NCBI RefSeq assembly: GCF_014268445.2
Contig: NZ_CP077089.1
Coordinates: forward strand, 3,651,501-3,715,500
DNA: 64,000 nt
Reading direction: 5' to 3'
DNA from: Pseudomonas tensinigenes
Lineage (GTDB): Bacteria; Pseudomonadota; Gammaproteobacteria; Pseudomonadales; Pseudomonadaceae
Below the pieces are notes generated by a model. It ran no database searches. It saw nothing but the letters and a program-made list of their open reading frames with translations, and was not told the origin of the DNA. Both the position numbers and the translations under genes were made by a program. Shown here one piece after another: positions 7,813 to 15,847 of this stretch (positions are counted from its first letter, which is position 1; every line of letters begins with the position of its first letter).

Positions 7813-9066
7813 ATGTGTATGCAGAGAACACTTATAACAATCGGGCGACGCCAGGTTATCGGATTTTGTCTGGCACTGACTGCGTTTGAACTGCTGACGT
7901 ATATGGCCAGTGACCTGGTCATGCCGGCCATGCTGGATGTCACGACAGAACTTCAGGCCGACATTCGACATGTTCCCAACGCCTTCAATCTCTACTTGCT
8001 GGGGGGTATCTGCCTGCAATGGTTGATGGGGCCGCTCTCTGATCGTTGGGGGCGACGACGCCTGTTATTGATCGGATGTGCAATATTCGGTGTGGCCTGT
8101 TCGGCCGCTTTTGCCGCTCACAGCATTGAAGCTTTCAATCTGTTGCGCCTGCTACAGGGTATGGGACTGGGCTTCGTCATTTCGGTCAGTTATCCGGCAC
8201 TGCAGGAGGTGTTCTGCGAGGCTGATGCCGTACGTCTCATGGCCTTGCTCGGCAATGTCGCGCTGCTGTCACCGTTGCTGGGGCCGTTGCTGGGCAGCCT
8301 GCTTCTGCAATGGCTGAACTGGCGCGAGTTGTTTTTGGCGTTAGGCCTTGTCGCAGCGATGGTCTGGCTGGGGCTCTACGCCTGGATGCCGGAAACCGTG
8401 GGCGTCATACGTCGTGATGGGCAACATCAGGCGCCGATACCTTTTTCCCTGAAACGCACGCGACAGCGCTACCTTGCCTTGCTCGGCAATCGCCGGTTCT
8501 TCGGTGCGAGCCTTGCGTTAGGGCTGATGAGCCTCCCCCTGATCGCCTGGATCGGCCTGTCGCCGATACTGCTGATCCAGCTGCTGGGCCAGACGCCACT
8601 GGAATACGGGCTGTGGCAGATGCCGATTTTCTCCGCCGTCATCGTCGGCAACCTGATTCTTAACCGCTTACTGGTCACGCACGCCTTGCCCGAGTTGATC
8701 AGGATCGGCCTCTGGCCGCTGTGCATGGGGCTCGTGGCGTTGCTCGGTTGCGCATTATTGGCTGCCGGCCCCGTACCGGTGGTGGCCAGCCTGGCGCTCT
8801 ACGGCGTCGGACTGGGCATCTGCAACGCCACTCTGTATCGACTGGCGCTGTTCTGTACCGAGGACAGCAAAGGGTTGGTCTCGGCCATGATCGGCATGAT
8901 CTCCATCGCCGTCATGGGCCTCGGCGCCTCACTCATTGCCGCGATCGGCGGCGGCACACGCCTTGACTTCTTTGCGCTCTTGTCCGCCCTCGGTGGCCTG
9001 ACATGCCTGCCCTTGCTGCACGGGTTCTTGCACGACGCCAAAGCCGCTTCTACCAAAGCTCAATAA
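7813..9066 (+). CDS. MdfA-like MFS multidrug/metabolite efflux transporter
   Basis: The product is 417 aa with 12 predicted membrane helices, the usual length for this family. The start may be the ATG at 7813 or 7819. The N-terminal helix contains E26 (AFE) and D34 (ASDLVMPAML), matching the two membrane-embedded acidic residues essential for proton/drug coupling in E. coli MdfA (E26, D34). The MFS loop 2-3 motif GPLSDRWGRRRLLLIG and the motif-C-like GLLGPLLGSLL region are also clear. It is the first gene of the operon that continues with LuxE-like, LuxC/PaaK-like, PaaK-like and GNAT genes (11-base gap to the next gene). I infer that it exports the product of that cluster, or protects against it. 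Confidence 0.88.
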   Translation: MCMQRTLITIGRRQVIGFCLALTAFELLTYMASDLVMPAMLDVTTELQADIRHVPNAFNLYLLGGICLQWLMGPLSDRWGRRRLLLIGCAIFGVACSAAFAAHSIEAFNLLRLLQGMGLGFVISVSYPALQEVFCEADAVRLMALLGNVALLSPLLGPLLGSLLLQWLNWRELFLALGLVAAMVWLGLYAWMPETVGVIRRDGQHQAPIPFSLKRTRQRYLALLGNRRFFGASLALGLMSLPLIAWIGLSPILLIQLLGQTPLEYGLWQMPIFSAVIVGNLILNRLLVTHALPELIRIGLWPLCMGLVALLGCALLAAGPVPVVASLALYGVGLGICNATLYRLALFCTEDSKGLVSAMIGMISIAVMGLGASLIAAIGGGTRLDFFALLSALGGLTCLPLLHGFLHDAKAASTKAQ

Positions 9067-9076
9067 AGGAATATTG

Positions 9077-10207
9077 ATGATTCACTTACCCTCAAGCGAC
9101 GCGCTCTGCGCATTGCCGCGCCCTTACTGTCAAGACTCCGTACCGCCGGGGTTGTTCGACCGGGCCATGGCCGAGATCAGCCGCTTTCACTGCCAGCAAA
9201 CACCCGGCTATGAAGCCTGGATCAATGCCAACGGACTGCACCTCAATGATCTCGACAGTCTCGATGACTGGTCACGATTGCCCCCTGTCTTCGCCAACTT
9301 TTTCAAGCAGCGACTGTTGCTCAGCAGCGTCGGCGAGGACGCACTGGAACTGACATCCTCCGGCACCAGCGGACAGAAAAGCCGTATGCGTTACGACGAA
9401 CGCAGTCTGGCGGGTGCGCAATGGATGGTTGCGCAGATATTTCGGCATTACGGCTGGGACACCGCGGATACGCCCTGCAACTACTTGCTGCTGAGCTACG
9501 AGCCACAAGGCCGGATCAGCCTGGGCACCTCGTTCACCGATCAGTTCCTGTGCCGTTTCGCCCCGGTCAACCGTGTGGTCTACGCCCTGCGCAGCACTGG
9601 CGAGGGTCATCAGTTTGACGTTTTCGGCGTCATCAGTGCCTTACAGGCGTTTGCCGAAGAAGGTCTGCCGGTGCGAATCCTCGGCTTCCCGGCGTTTCTC
9701 TGGCAGGCCCTGCAACGCATGCAGGCCCTCTGCATGCCAGACCTTGAGCTGCCTGCAGAGTCGCTGGTGTTTTTCGGCGGCGGCTGGAAAACCCGGGCCG
9801 CCGATGAAATCCCCAGGCAGCAGTTGTACAGCGCCATCCATCGTCAGCTGGGCATTGAAATATCCCGATGCCGCGATGGCTATGGTGCCGTGGAGCACGC
9901 CGTGCCTTACATCGAATGTGCCCGGCATCGTTTCCATGTCCCGGTCTACTCAAAGGTGTTCGTACGCAATCCGACGGACTTCTGCGTTCAGCCTTATGGC
10001 CAGCAAGGCTTGCTCGGATTCGTCTCGCCCTACATTTCTTCCAGCCCTGCACACTCGGTGGTGATGAGCGATCTGGCAACGCTGCACCCTGGCACGAGTT
10101 GCGATTGTGGACTTGCCAGCGACTGGTTCGAACTCCATGGCCGGGCAGGCACCACGGCCGGCAGAAGCTGTGCCATGGCGGCTGCGCAATTGCTGGGGAG
10201 CCATTGA
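9077..10207 (+). CDS. LuxE-like acyl-protein synthetase/acyltransferase
   Basis: The product is 376 aa from the ATG at 9077 behind AAAGGA; LuxE proteins are about 370 aa. LuxE activates a carboxylate with ATP and holds it as an acyl-thioester for a LuxC reductase. Visible support: the adenylation P-loop TSSGTSGQKSRM (near residue 95), FFGGGWKTRAAD, RDGYGAVEH and YSKVFVRNP blocks, and a C-terminal CDCG...FELHGRAGTTAGRSCAMAA segment. C365 in that segment corresponds by position and context to the acylated C-terminal cysteine of LuxE. The gene is followed by the LuxC-like gene with one base between stop and ATG, so LuxE-LuxC partnership is very likely. There are no luxAB luciferase genes, so this is not a bioluminescence operon. 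Confidence 0.85.
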   Translation: MIHLPSSDALCALPRPYCQDSVPPGLFDRAMAEISRFHCQQTPGYEAWINANGLHLNDLDSLDDWSRLPPVFANFFKQRLLLSSVGEDALELTSSGTSGQKSRMRYDERSLAGAQWMVAQIFRHYGWDTADTPCNYLLLSYEPQGRISLGTSFTDQFLCRFAPVNRVVYALRSTGEGHQFDVFGVISALQAFAEEGLPVRILGFPAFLWQALQRMQALCMPDLELPAESLVFFGGGWKTRAADEIPRQQLYSAIHRQLGIEISRCRDGYGAVEHAVPYIECARHRFHVPVYSKVFVRNPTDFCVQPYGQQGLLGFVSPYISSSPAHSVVMSDLATLHPGTSCDCGLASDWFELHGRAGTTAGRSCAMAAAQLLGSH

Positions 10208-10208
10208 T

Positions 10209-11171
10209 ATGTACTTGATCAACGGCCAACTGCACGACGCTTTCAGCTTCGACGAAGCGCTTGCCTGCCTTCACGCCGATCTGGCGCAACACCTCGCTAC
10301 CCCGCTGCAAAGCAGCACGGTCATCCACGCTGCCACTCACTTCGCAGAACGACTGCGCAGCGCCGACTCCGCACTGCCACTCGATGCCGAGCAACGCCAG
10401 GCATTGATCGACTTCTGCGAGCCGCAGGCGTTACACAGCAAACTGCTGCGCGAACTCGGCGCGCAGCCCGACTCATTGCGCCGTATCGATTATCGGCAAG
10501 CACGTTTCGAACGCTGGAGCCCGCTTGGCCTGGTGGTCCACATTACGCCGGGCAACGCGCCGTTGCTGGCGTTCTGCGCGGTGCTGGAAAGCCTGCTGGC
10601 CGGCAACGTCAACTGGTTGCGCCCCAGCAGCAGCGATGAAGGGCTGACCGCCCGCCTGCTCGGCGCCTTGCTGCACTGCGATCCGAGCGGCCAACTGGCT
10701 GGTTATATCGCCGTACTGCCAGTGAGTACGGCGCAAATCGCATCACTGTGCAAACACGCCAATGGCGTCGCGGCCTGGGGGGGTGAAGCGGCCCTGCAAG
10801 CGATTCGCCAACAGATTCCGGCCGGGTGTCGCTGGATCGACTGGGGGCACCGCATCAGCTTCGTCTATCTGACGCCCGATGCAGCCACCCCGGAGAATCT
10901 GGACGCCGTGGCTGACGAAGTCTGTCGGCTGGATCAGCAGGCCTGTTCCAGCCCGCAGTGGTTGCTGGTGGACAGCGACGATCCGCAGGTACTGCGCAAG
11001 ATCGGGGAACGTTTGTCTGCCGCCTTCGAACGCCGCGCCGGGCATTGGCCGGCACTGTTGCCGACGCTGCAGGAGGCCGCGCAAATCACCACGCACATGC
11101 AAATGGCACGGTTGGGGCACAGCTTCGCCGAGCAAACCGGGGAAATCTGGCACGCACCGGCTGGCAGGTGA
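10209..11171 (+). CDS. LuxC-like acyl-CoA/acyl-protein reductase, N-terminal part (interrupted by frameshift)
   Basis: LuxC reduces activated acyl groups to aldehydes with NADPH. This frame gives 320 aa from the ATG at 10209. It shows PLGLVVHITPGNAPLLAF and AGNVNWLRPSSSD (cofactor/acyl pocket blocks of the aldehyde-dehydrogenase-like fold), AAWGGEAAL and LDQQACSSPQWLLV, where C246 is the expected nucleophile (LuxC motif C-S-S-P-Q). The frame ends at TGA 11169 after GEIWHAP, while the natural continuation (GWQVIWTHE, including the LuxC C-terminal VAGIHEGYDGEPHDGVYALQRL) lies in another frame from about 11156. One base is apparently missing near 11157-11161. As read, the reductase is truncated and probably inactive, unless this is a sequencing error. 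Confidence 0.8.
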   Translation: MYLINGQLHDAFSFDEALACLHADLAQHLATPLQSSTVIHAATHFAERLRSADSALPLDAEQRQALIDFCEPQALHSKLLRELGAQPDSLRRIDYRQARFERWSPLGLVVHITPGNAPLLAFCAVLESLLAGNVNWLRPSSSDEGLTARLLGALLHCDPSGQLAGYIAVLPVSTAQIASLCKHANGVAAWGGEAALQAIRQQIPAGCRWIDWGHRISFVYLTPDAATPENLDAVADEVCRLDQQACSSPQWLLVDSDDPQVLRKIGERLSAAFERRAGHWPALLPTLQEAAQITTHMQMARLGHSFAEQTGEIWHAPAGR

Positions 11172-12610
11172 TCTGGACGCATGAACGTCAACTCACGCCC
11201 TCACCGCTGTTTCGCAGCGTACTGCTGCATCCGGTACCCCGGTCACTGATCACTGCCACGTTGCTGCCATGGCGCAATGTCCTGCAAAGCTGTGCGCTGG
11301 TGTGCGGCGACAGCCAAATCAGCGAACTGGCACGTACATTGATCGCTGCGGGTGTCACGCGAATCACGCAGGTCGCTGGCATCCACGAGGGCTATGACGG
11401 CGAACCCCATGACGGCGTCTATGCGTTGCAGCGGCTAAGCCGACGCGTCTCGGCCAGCTTGCCCTGCGGTGTGCTTGCCAGCCACGCCACCCTCGATCAG
11501 CCATCGCAGCCGATGACGTTGCACGGCCAGCCCATCATGGACAAGGCCGCCTTCACTGCCCAGCCGCTGAACGCTTCGGCGCAATTGTATTTTCGCTCTG
11601 GAGGCAGCAGTGGCACGCCGGCGCTGTCGGTCTATAGCTACCAGGACTTTCACCGGCAGATGCGTGCCACGGCTGACGGTTTGTTCGCCGCCGGCCTGGA
11701 TCCGACGCGTGACCGAGTGATGAACCTGTTCTTTTGTGGGGGGCTGTACGGCGGGTTTCTCAGCTTTGCCAAAGTGCTCGAGTTGCTCGACATCACGCAC
11801 CTGCCAATGGCCGCACCGTCCGATGACGACTACCGGGAAATCGCCGAGCTGATCATCAGTCAGCGGGTGACGGTGTTGATCGGTATGCCCAGCACGCTGC
11901 ATCGGCTGTTCCTTGACGAACAGCCACGGTTGCAAGCTTACGGCGGGGTCGAAAAGGTCTTTCTCGGTGGCGAGCATCTCAGTGAACACAGCCGCGACTT
12001 GCTGCGCAGTTGTGGGGTTTCCAGCATCCGCTCGGCGATTTACGGCAGTGTCGACGCCGGGCCGCTCGGCCACGCCTGCCAGGCCACGGGCGATGGCGTT
12101 TTTCATTTGATGAATGACACCCAGCATCTGGAAATCGTGGCCCTGGACAGCGATCAACCTGTGGCCGGCGATCAGGTCGGCCGCTTGCTCTTCACATCGA
12201 CCGCACGCCAGGCTCAGACCGTTATGCGCTATGACATAGGCGACACCGGTCGCTGGTTGTCAGGCCCCTGCCCCTGCGGGCTGACATCGCCGCGCTTCGA
12301 GCTGCTGCAGCGCCACGGCAAGCTGATCCGCATCGGCACCGACTTCATTTCATTGAGCGAATTGGCGGTGCACCTGCAGGTGCCATTTCAACTGCGGCTG
12401 GATCATGCCGCCGATGGCCTCGAACGTATGCGCGTGTGTAGCGAACTGCAAGCGGCCGACGCGCAGGAACGGCTTTCCGGTTACTTGACCTTGGCGACCC
12501 TTGTCGAGACCGGTCTGTTGATCGTGGAGTTTGAAGTCTGCGCAATCGAAAACTTCATTCGAAACACACACAGCGGCAAGACGCCGATATTGATTGATTC
12601 ACGGCGCTGA
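11156..12610 (+). CDS. LuxC C-terminal end fused to a PaaK-like adenylate-forming ligase (downstream half of the frameshifted gene)
   Basis: This frame has no good ribosome site at its beginning and is best read as the second half of the preceding gene. The first 100 residues complete LuxC (RSVLLHPVPR, VCGDSQISELARTLIAAGV, then GYDGEPHDGVYALQRLSRRVS). The remaining 375 or so residues belong to the phenylacetate-CoA ligase (PaaK/CoF390 synthetase) family: P-loop RSGGSSGTPALSVYS, NLFFCGGLYGGF, FLGGEHLS, YGSVDAGPLG, RYDIGDTGRW and LIRIGTDFIS. No stop separates the parts, so the intact gene would encode a single protein of about 800 aa joining a reductase and a ligase. A late internal start (ATG 11513) for a free ligase is possible but has no Shine-Dalgarno. 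The next gene starts 43 bases after the stop. Confidence 0.7.
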   Translation, partial: TGWQVIWTHERQLTPSPLFRSVLLHPVPRSLITATLLPWRNVLQSCALVCGDSQISELARTLIAAGVTRITQVAGIHEGYDGEPHDGVYALQRLSRRVSASLPCGVLASHATLDQPSQPMTLHGQPIMDKAAFTAQPLNASAQLYFRSGGSSGTPALSVYSYQDFHRQMRATADGLFAAGLDPTRDRVMNLFFCGGLYGGFLSFAKVLELLDITHLPMAAPSDDDYREIAELIISQRVTVLIGMPSTLHRLFLDEQPRLQAYGGVEKVFLGGEHLSEHSRDLLRSCGVSSIRSAIYGSVDAGPLGHACQATGDGVFHLMNDTQHLEIVALDSDQPVAGDQVGRLLFTSTARQAQTVMRYDIGDTGRWLSGPCPCGLTSPRFELLQRHGKLIRIGTDFISLSELAVHLQVPFQLRLDHAADGLERMRVCSELQAADAQERLSGYLTLATLVETGLLIVEFEVCAIENFIRNTHSGKTPILIDSRR

Positions 12611-12653
12611 CACTTTCTGCGTTCGATCTGACAACTATAAAAAGGCTGACCTA

Positions 12654-13964
12654 TTGAAAACTTCTGAACCGCTGAACGAGTTGATCACTTTCGCTCGTCA
12701 GCATTCGCCGTTCTATGCGAAACATCTGGCAGATGTACCCCATCAAGTAACTTCACTGACGCAACTGCCGCTGATTGAGCCTCTTGCTTATTGGCAAAAC
12801 AGTCAGTCACTGGATCATTGGCCGGTACTGACCGCGACCCACGAGCGCGCACTGGTGTTCAAAACCGGCGGTTCGACCAGCGCCGGAAAACTCTCCGTGT
12901 ATACCCAGCGCGAGTGGCGTCGTTTGGTAACCGAGTTCGGCACAAGCCTCAGCTCGCAGTTCAAACCGGGTGATCGGGTAGCCAATCTGTTCTTCGCCGG
13001 CGACTTGTATGCCAGCTTCCTGTTCATCCACGATTCATTGGCGCATGTCGCCGTGAATATCACCGAGTTTCCGTTCACCGGCGACGTCGACTCATGTGTT
13101 CTGGCGCAATCGATCGAGCAGCACCGGATCAATGTGCTGGCAGGTTTGCCCGCCCACCTGCTGACGTTCGCCGAATGGCTCAAACGCCGGGAGCAAACAA
13201 TGCCCGGCATCGACACCCTTCTGTATGGCGGTGAAAGCCTGTTCGCGTCGCAGCGCGAACTGCTCGAACGAGCGTTCCCCGATGCGCGCATTGCGTCGAT
13301 CGGTTACGCCAGCGTCGATGCGGGCTTCATCGGCAGCAGCCAGCGCGACTGTGAAGAAGACGAGCATCGCATGCATGAGCACCACGCCCTGCTGGAGATC
13401 ATCGATGAACACTCCGGCGAAGTCATCGAGACCTGCGATCGCACCGGTTTGTTGGTGTTGACCAATCTTGACCGGCGCTTGATGCCGCTGATTCGCTACC
13501 CGGTTGGCGACCGGGCCTGTTGGCGAGAGCCCCCCGGCGCAGCGCAACGCAAATTCGCCCTGAAGGGCCGTAGCGCCAGCAGTCAACGCGTTCGCGTGGG
13601 GATTGTGTCACTGATACCAGAAGACATCGGCCAGATGACCCGAAGCATCGCCGCCAGCGATGATTGGCAATTGGTCATTGAACAGTCCGGGCACAGGGAT
13701 GTGCTGAAGCTGAGATGGGTGGCGACCGCGCAATCTCCTGCCACGACCGAGGTCGATCGGCAGCTGAGAACCGAGTTGATCGCGCATTACCCGTTGATCG
13801 CGCAACTGCAGACCGATCATCTGTTGGTCCTGCACATCGAGTGCTGCTCGCTTGAGGATCTGCCGCGCCACCCCCGCTCGGGCAAATGCCTGCGCGTGCT
13901 CGATCTGCGCTGCTATGGAACGAGGAACAAGGAGGTGCCGGATGGAACCGTTGATTCTGCGTAA
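12654..13964 (+). CDS. Second PaaK-like adenylate-forming ligase
   Basis: The product is 436 aa from a TTG at 12654 with AAAGG eight bases upstream, the normal length of PaaK-type ligases; a longer TTG start at 12594 would overlap the previous gene. Motifs: FARQHSPFYAKHL at the N-terminus, ATP loop FKTGGSTSAGKLSVYT, NLFFAGDLYASFLF, LLYGGESL, IGYASVDAGFIG, RYPVGDRACW and a C-terminal AMP-binding subdomain ending PRHPRSGKCLRVL. It is clearly homologous to the ligase half of the preceding gene (VANLFFAGDLYASFLF against VMNLFFCGGLYGGFLS), so the operon holds two related carboxylate-activating enzymes that may load different substrates. The GNAT gene starts inside its 3' end. Confidence 0.85.
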   Translation: MKTSEPLNELITFARQHSPFYAKHLADVPHQVTSLTQLPLIEPLAYWQNSQSLDHWPVLTATHERALVFKTGGSTSAGKLSVYTQREWRRLVTEFGTSLSSQFKPGDRVANLFFAGDLYASFLFIHDSLAHVAVNITEFPFTGDVDSCVLAQSIEQHRINVLAGLPAHLLTFAEWLKRREQTMPGIDTLLYGGESLFASQRELLERAFPDARIASIGYASVDAGFIGSSQRDCEEDEHRMHEHHALLEIIDEHSGEVIETCDRTGLLVLTNLDRRLMPLIRYPVGDRACWREPPGAAQRKFALKGRSASSQRVRVGIVSLIPEDIGQMTRSIAASDDWQLVIEQSGHRDVLKLRWVATAQSPATTEVDRQLRTELIAHYPLIAQLQTDHLLVLHIECCSLEDLPRHPRSGKCLRVLDLRCYGTRNKEVPDGTVDSA

Positions 13965-14877
13965 CTATCGCGACAGCGATGCCGAGGCCGTCAGTGTGCT
14001 GTTCCGTCAGGTGTATGGCGACCATTACGTGCAACCCCATGTCTACCTGCCGCACATGATCAGCCAGAACCACGCCGACAAACGCTGGCACTCGCTGGTC
14101 GCGGTGACCGGCGAACAGATCTGCGGGCACGCCACACTGTTTCGCGACACCCACTCACCCATCGCGGAACTGGCCCTGAGCGTGGTTCACCCTGATACCC
14201 GGGGCCAAAACATTGCCACCCGCCTGGGCCAGCAACTGCTGACTCACGCACAGGCGCTGGGCTGTCACAACGTATCGATCAAGCAAGTGACTCATCATCC
14301 GTATACGCAGCGGATGGCCATCAACCTCGGTTTTCAAAACACCGGATTGCTGCCCGATTACGTCCCATCGCCCTTCGGCAGCCCGGCGCCAGAGTCGATC
14401 GTTGTGGGTTGCCGCATGATTGACGGCTATCGCCGCCCGCTGCCCCGACAGACCTGGCCAGACAGTTGCCGGGACTTCATGCAGCATTTATGTCGGGCTT
14501 TCGGTACGCAGGAACGAACCAGTCGCTGGCATGGTGCAGCGATTCGTCTGGAACAACACGCTAATCGTTATGACATGTACCTCAAGCATCTGCGGCCCGC
14601 CCTGCTTGAACAGATACGCGAATTGCCCCGGCACTGGCTGATTTCGATCCGGCTCAGACTGTCACAGCAATTTGCCTGGGACCTGAGCAGGCTCGCAGCT
14701 GTCGGATTTGTCTTTACCGGGCTGGCACCCGCCGAAGGCAAGGAAGAGGGATGGCTGGCACTGTTTCACCGAGGTTACCGGCTGCGCGGGTTGACACTGC
14801 AATGCCCGCACATGCAGCAGTTACATGATCAGGCTCAGCAGCAACTCGCCCTGCACCTGAGCGAAACGCCGCGGTGA
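13942..14877 (+). CDS. GNAT-family N-acyltransferase with C-terminal extension
   Basis: The product is 311 aa from the ATG at 13942, preceded by a very strong AAGGAGGT and overlapping the upstream gene by 23 bases, which shows translational coupling. The first 160 or so residues are a GNAT fold: LILRNYRDSDAEAVSVLFRQVYG, strand beta-4 ELALSVVHPDTRG, then the acetyl-CoA pyrophosphate loop RGQNIATRLGQQLL, and the closing block QRMAINLGFQNTG. The last 150 residues (LPRQTWPDSC onward) are an extra domain I do not recognise. Placed last in the operon, it probably acylates the amine or alcohol product of the ligase/reductase steps. A terminator follows. Confidence 0.8.
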   Translation: MEPLILRNYRDSDAEAVSVLFRQVYGDHYVQPHVYLPHMISQNHADKRWHSLVAVTGEQICGHATLFRDTHSPIAELALSVVHPDTRGQNIATRLGQQLLTHAQALGCHNVSIKQVTHHPYTQRMAINLGFQNTGLLPDYVPSPFGSPAPESIVVGCRMIDGYRRPLPRQTWPDSCRDFMQHLCRAFGTQERTSRWHGAAIRLEQHANRYDMYLKHLRPALLEQIRELPRHWLISIRLRLSQQFAWDLSRLAAVGFVFTGLAPAEGKEEGWLALFHRGYRLRGLTLQCPHMQQLHDQAQQQLALHLSETPR

Positions 14878-14901
14878 CTTGAACGCATCGTGGGTCTTGC
14901 G

Positions 14902-14935
14902 AAATGACCCGCGCAATATGAGCGGGTCATTTTCT
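14902..14935. terminator. Terminator of the MFS-LuxE-LuxC-PaaK-GNAT operon
   Basis: Stem AAATGACCCGC / GCGGGTCATTT with a nine-base loop and a T-run, 25 bases after the GNAT stop; A/T tails on both sides allow bidirectional use with the convergent gene. Confidence 0.85.
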
Positions 14936-14941
14936 GTAGCC

Positions 14942-15469
14942 TCAAGCCTTGGCTTTGATGCCGTCTTTAGGGGGAAGCGGCGCGTTGCCTTCACCATAAG
15001 TCTTGAGGTTTTGCAGAACGTAGATCGCTTTTTTGAATTCAGGGATCAGGTTCTTGCCGTACGCGTTGCCATTGAGACCATTATTCTGGATCGCATCGAG
15101 CTGAGTCGCGAAATACTCCAGTGCGTTGAATTTGGCATCAATGTCTTTGGTCACACCGAAACGGTCGAACTTGTCGCCGGCATTCATCAGCGTGAAAGAG
15201 GTGATCTCCGAAATCAGCCCTCGGCTGCGCAGCATGGCGCTGAGGTTGCCCATTTGCTTGACCGAGACGTTAGTCGGATCGAAGCCCTTGATATTCTTGC
15301 GCAGGCCTTGCTTGTCCATTTCGGCGACATTCAAGGCATTTGGATCGTTGCCGACCATGGTGAGCATCTGCTGCACCTTGACACTTTGAGACACCTGTTT
15401 CTTCGCGCCGGTATTGCGCACCATCACGCCAGCCTTGCTCTCCCAACCGCCAACAATGCCGATTGTCAT
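14942..15469 (-). CDS. Uncharacterised 175-aa protein
   Basis: The start at 15469 is chosen because GGAG lies eight bases upstream and the longer frame has no ribosome site. The product begins MTIGIVGGWESKAGVMVRN, has no signal peptide and no membrane helix, and is mostly helical with conserved-looking polar segments (VKVQQMLTMVGNDPNALNVAEMDKQG; QMGNLSAMLRSRGLISEITSF; KFNALEYFATQLDAIQNNGLNG). It ends in a basic tail (KDGIKAKA). The Gly/Asn/Gln-rich, cysteine-free composition is reminiscent of secreted harpin-like proteins, but that is speculation. I do not recognise a family. It stands alone, convergent with the LuxE/PaaK operon. Confidence 0.75.
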   Translation of the reverse strand: MTIGIVGGWESKAGVMVRNTGAKKQVSQSVKVQQMLTMVGNDPNALNVAEMDKQGLRKNIKGFDPTNVSVKQMGNLSAMLRSRGLISEITSFTLMNAGDKFDRFGVTKDIDAKFNALEYFATQLDAIQNNGLNGNAYGKNLIPEFKKAIYVLQNLKTYGEGNAPLPPKDGIKAKA

Positions 15470-15847
15470 GAGAAAACTCCCTGTGAAATAAACATGAAAT
15501 GTCCTTCGTTGAACCATTCGGATGCCGGGGAGTATCTACCGGCCACGTAATGGCACCAAACCTTTTCATGCATTTTTTTACAATTCTCGTACATTCTCGA
15601 TACAAACCAGCAATGCCCATGGATGCTGGCTCGCGAGGCGCCCGTTACACGGTTTCGAAAAGATTTTGCGCCCTGACAGACGCGTGAGTCAGCTTCATGT
15701 ATCAACGCCGATACTGACCAGTCGTCAGCGCGCGCCTTTTTAGTACGCCTGTACCTCAAGCTTCCCGATGTAGCGACGATACGTTAGGGACACCCGCACT
15801 GTTTTACCCCGCCCCTAATAAGAATCGCAGCTCAAGGACCGGTTTCC
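15470..15847. other. Intergenic region between the 175-aa gene and the chemoreceptor
   Basis: This 378-base divergent spacer holds the promoters of both flanking genes. Apart from the FliA-like sites listed separately I see no gene, repeat or structured RNA. Confidence 0.5.
15756..15782 (+). promoter_or_regulatory. Candidate FliA (sigma-28) promoter of the chemoreceptor
   Basis: TCAAGCTT, 11 bases, GACGATAC resembles the flagellar sigma consensus TAAAGTTT-N11-GCCGATAA with 6/8 matches in each box and exact spacing, 65 bases before the MCP start. A second GCCGATAC at 15707-15714 has a weaker upstream box (GTCAGCTT at 15688). Confidence 0.4.

Noticed and set aside
11140..11170. Programmed -1 ribosomal frameshift in the LuxC gene
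   Set aside because: No standard slippery heptamer in the right phase and no obvious downstream pseudoknot; a missing base explains it more simply.
9077..11171. Bioluminescence (lux) operon
   Set aside because: LuxE and LuxC homologues are present but luxA, luxB and luxD are absent.
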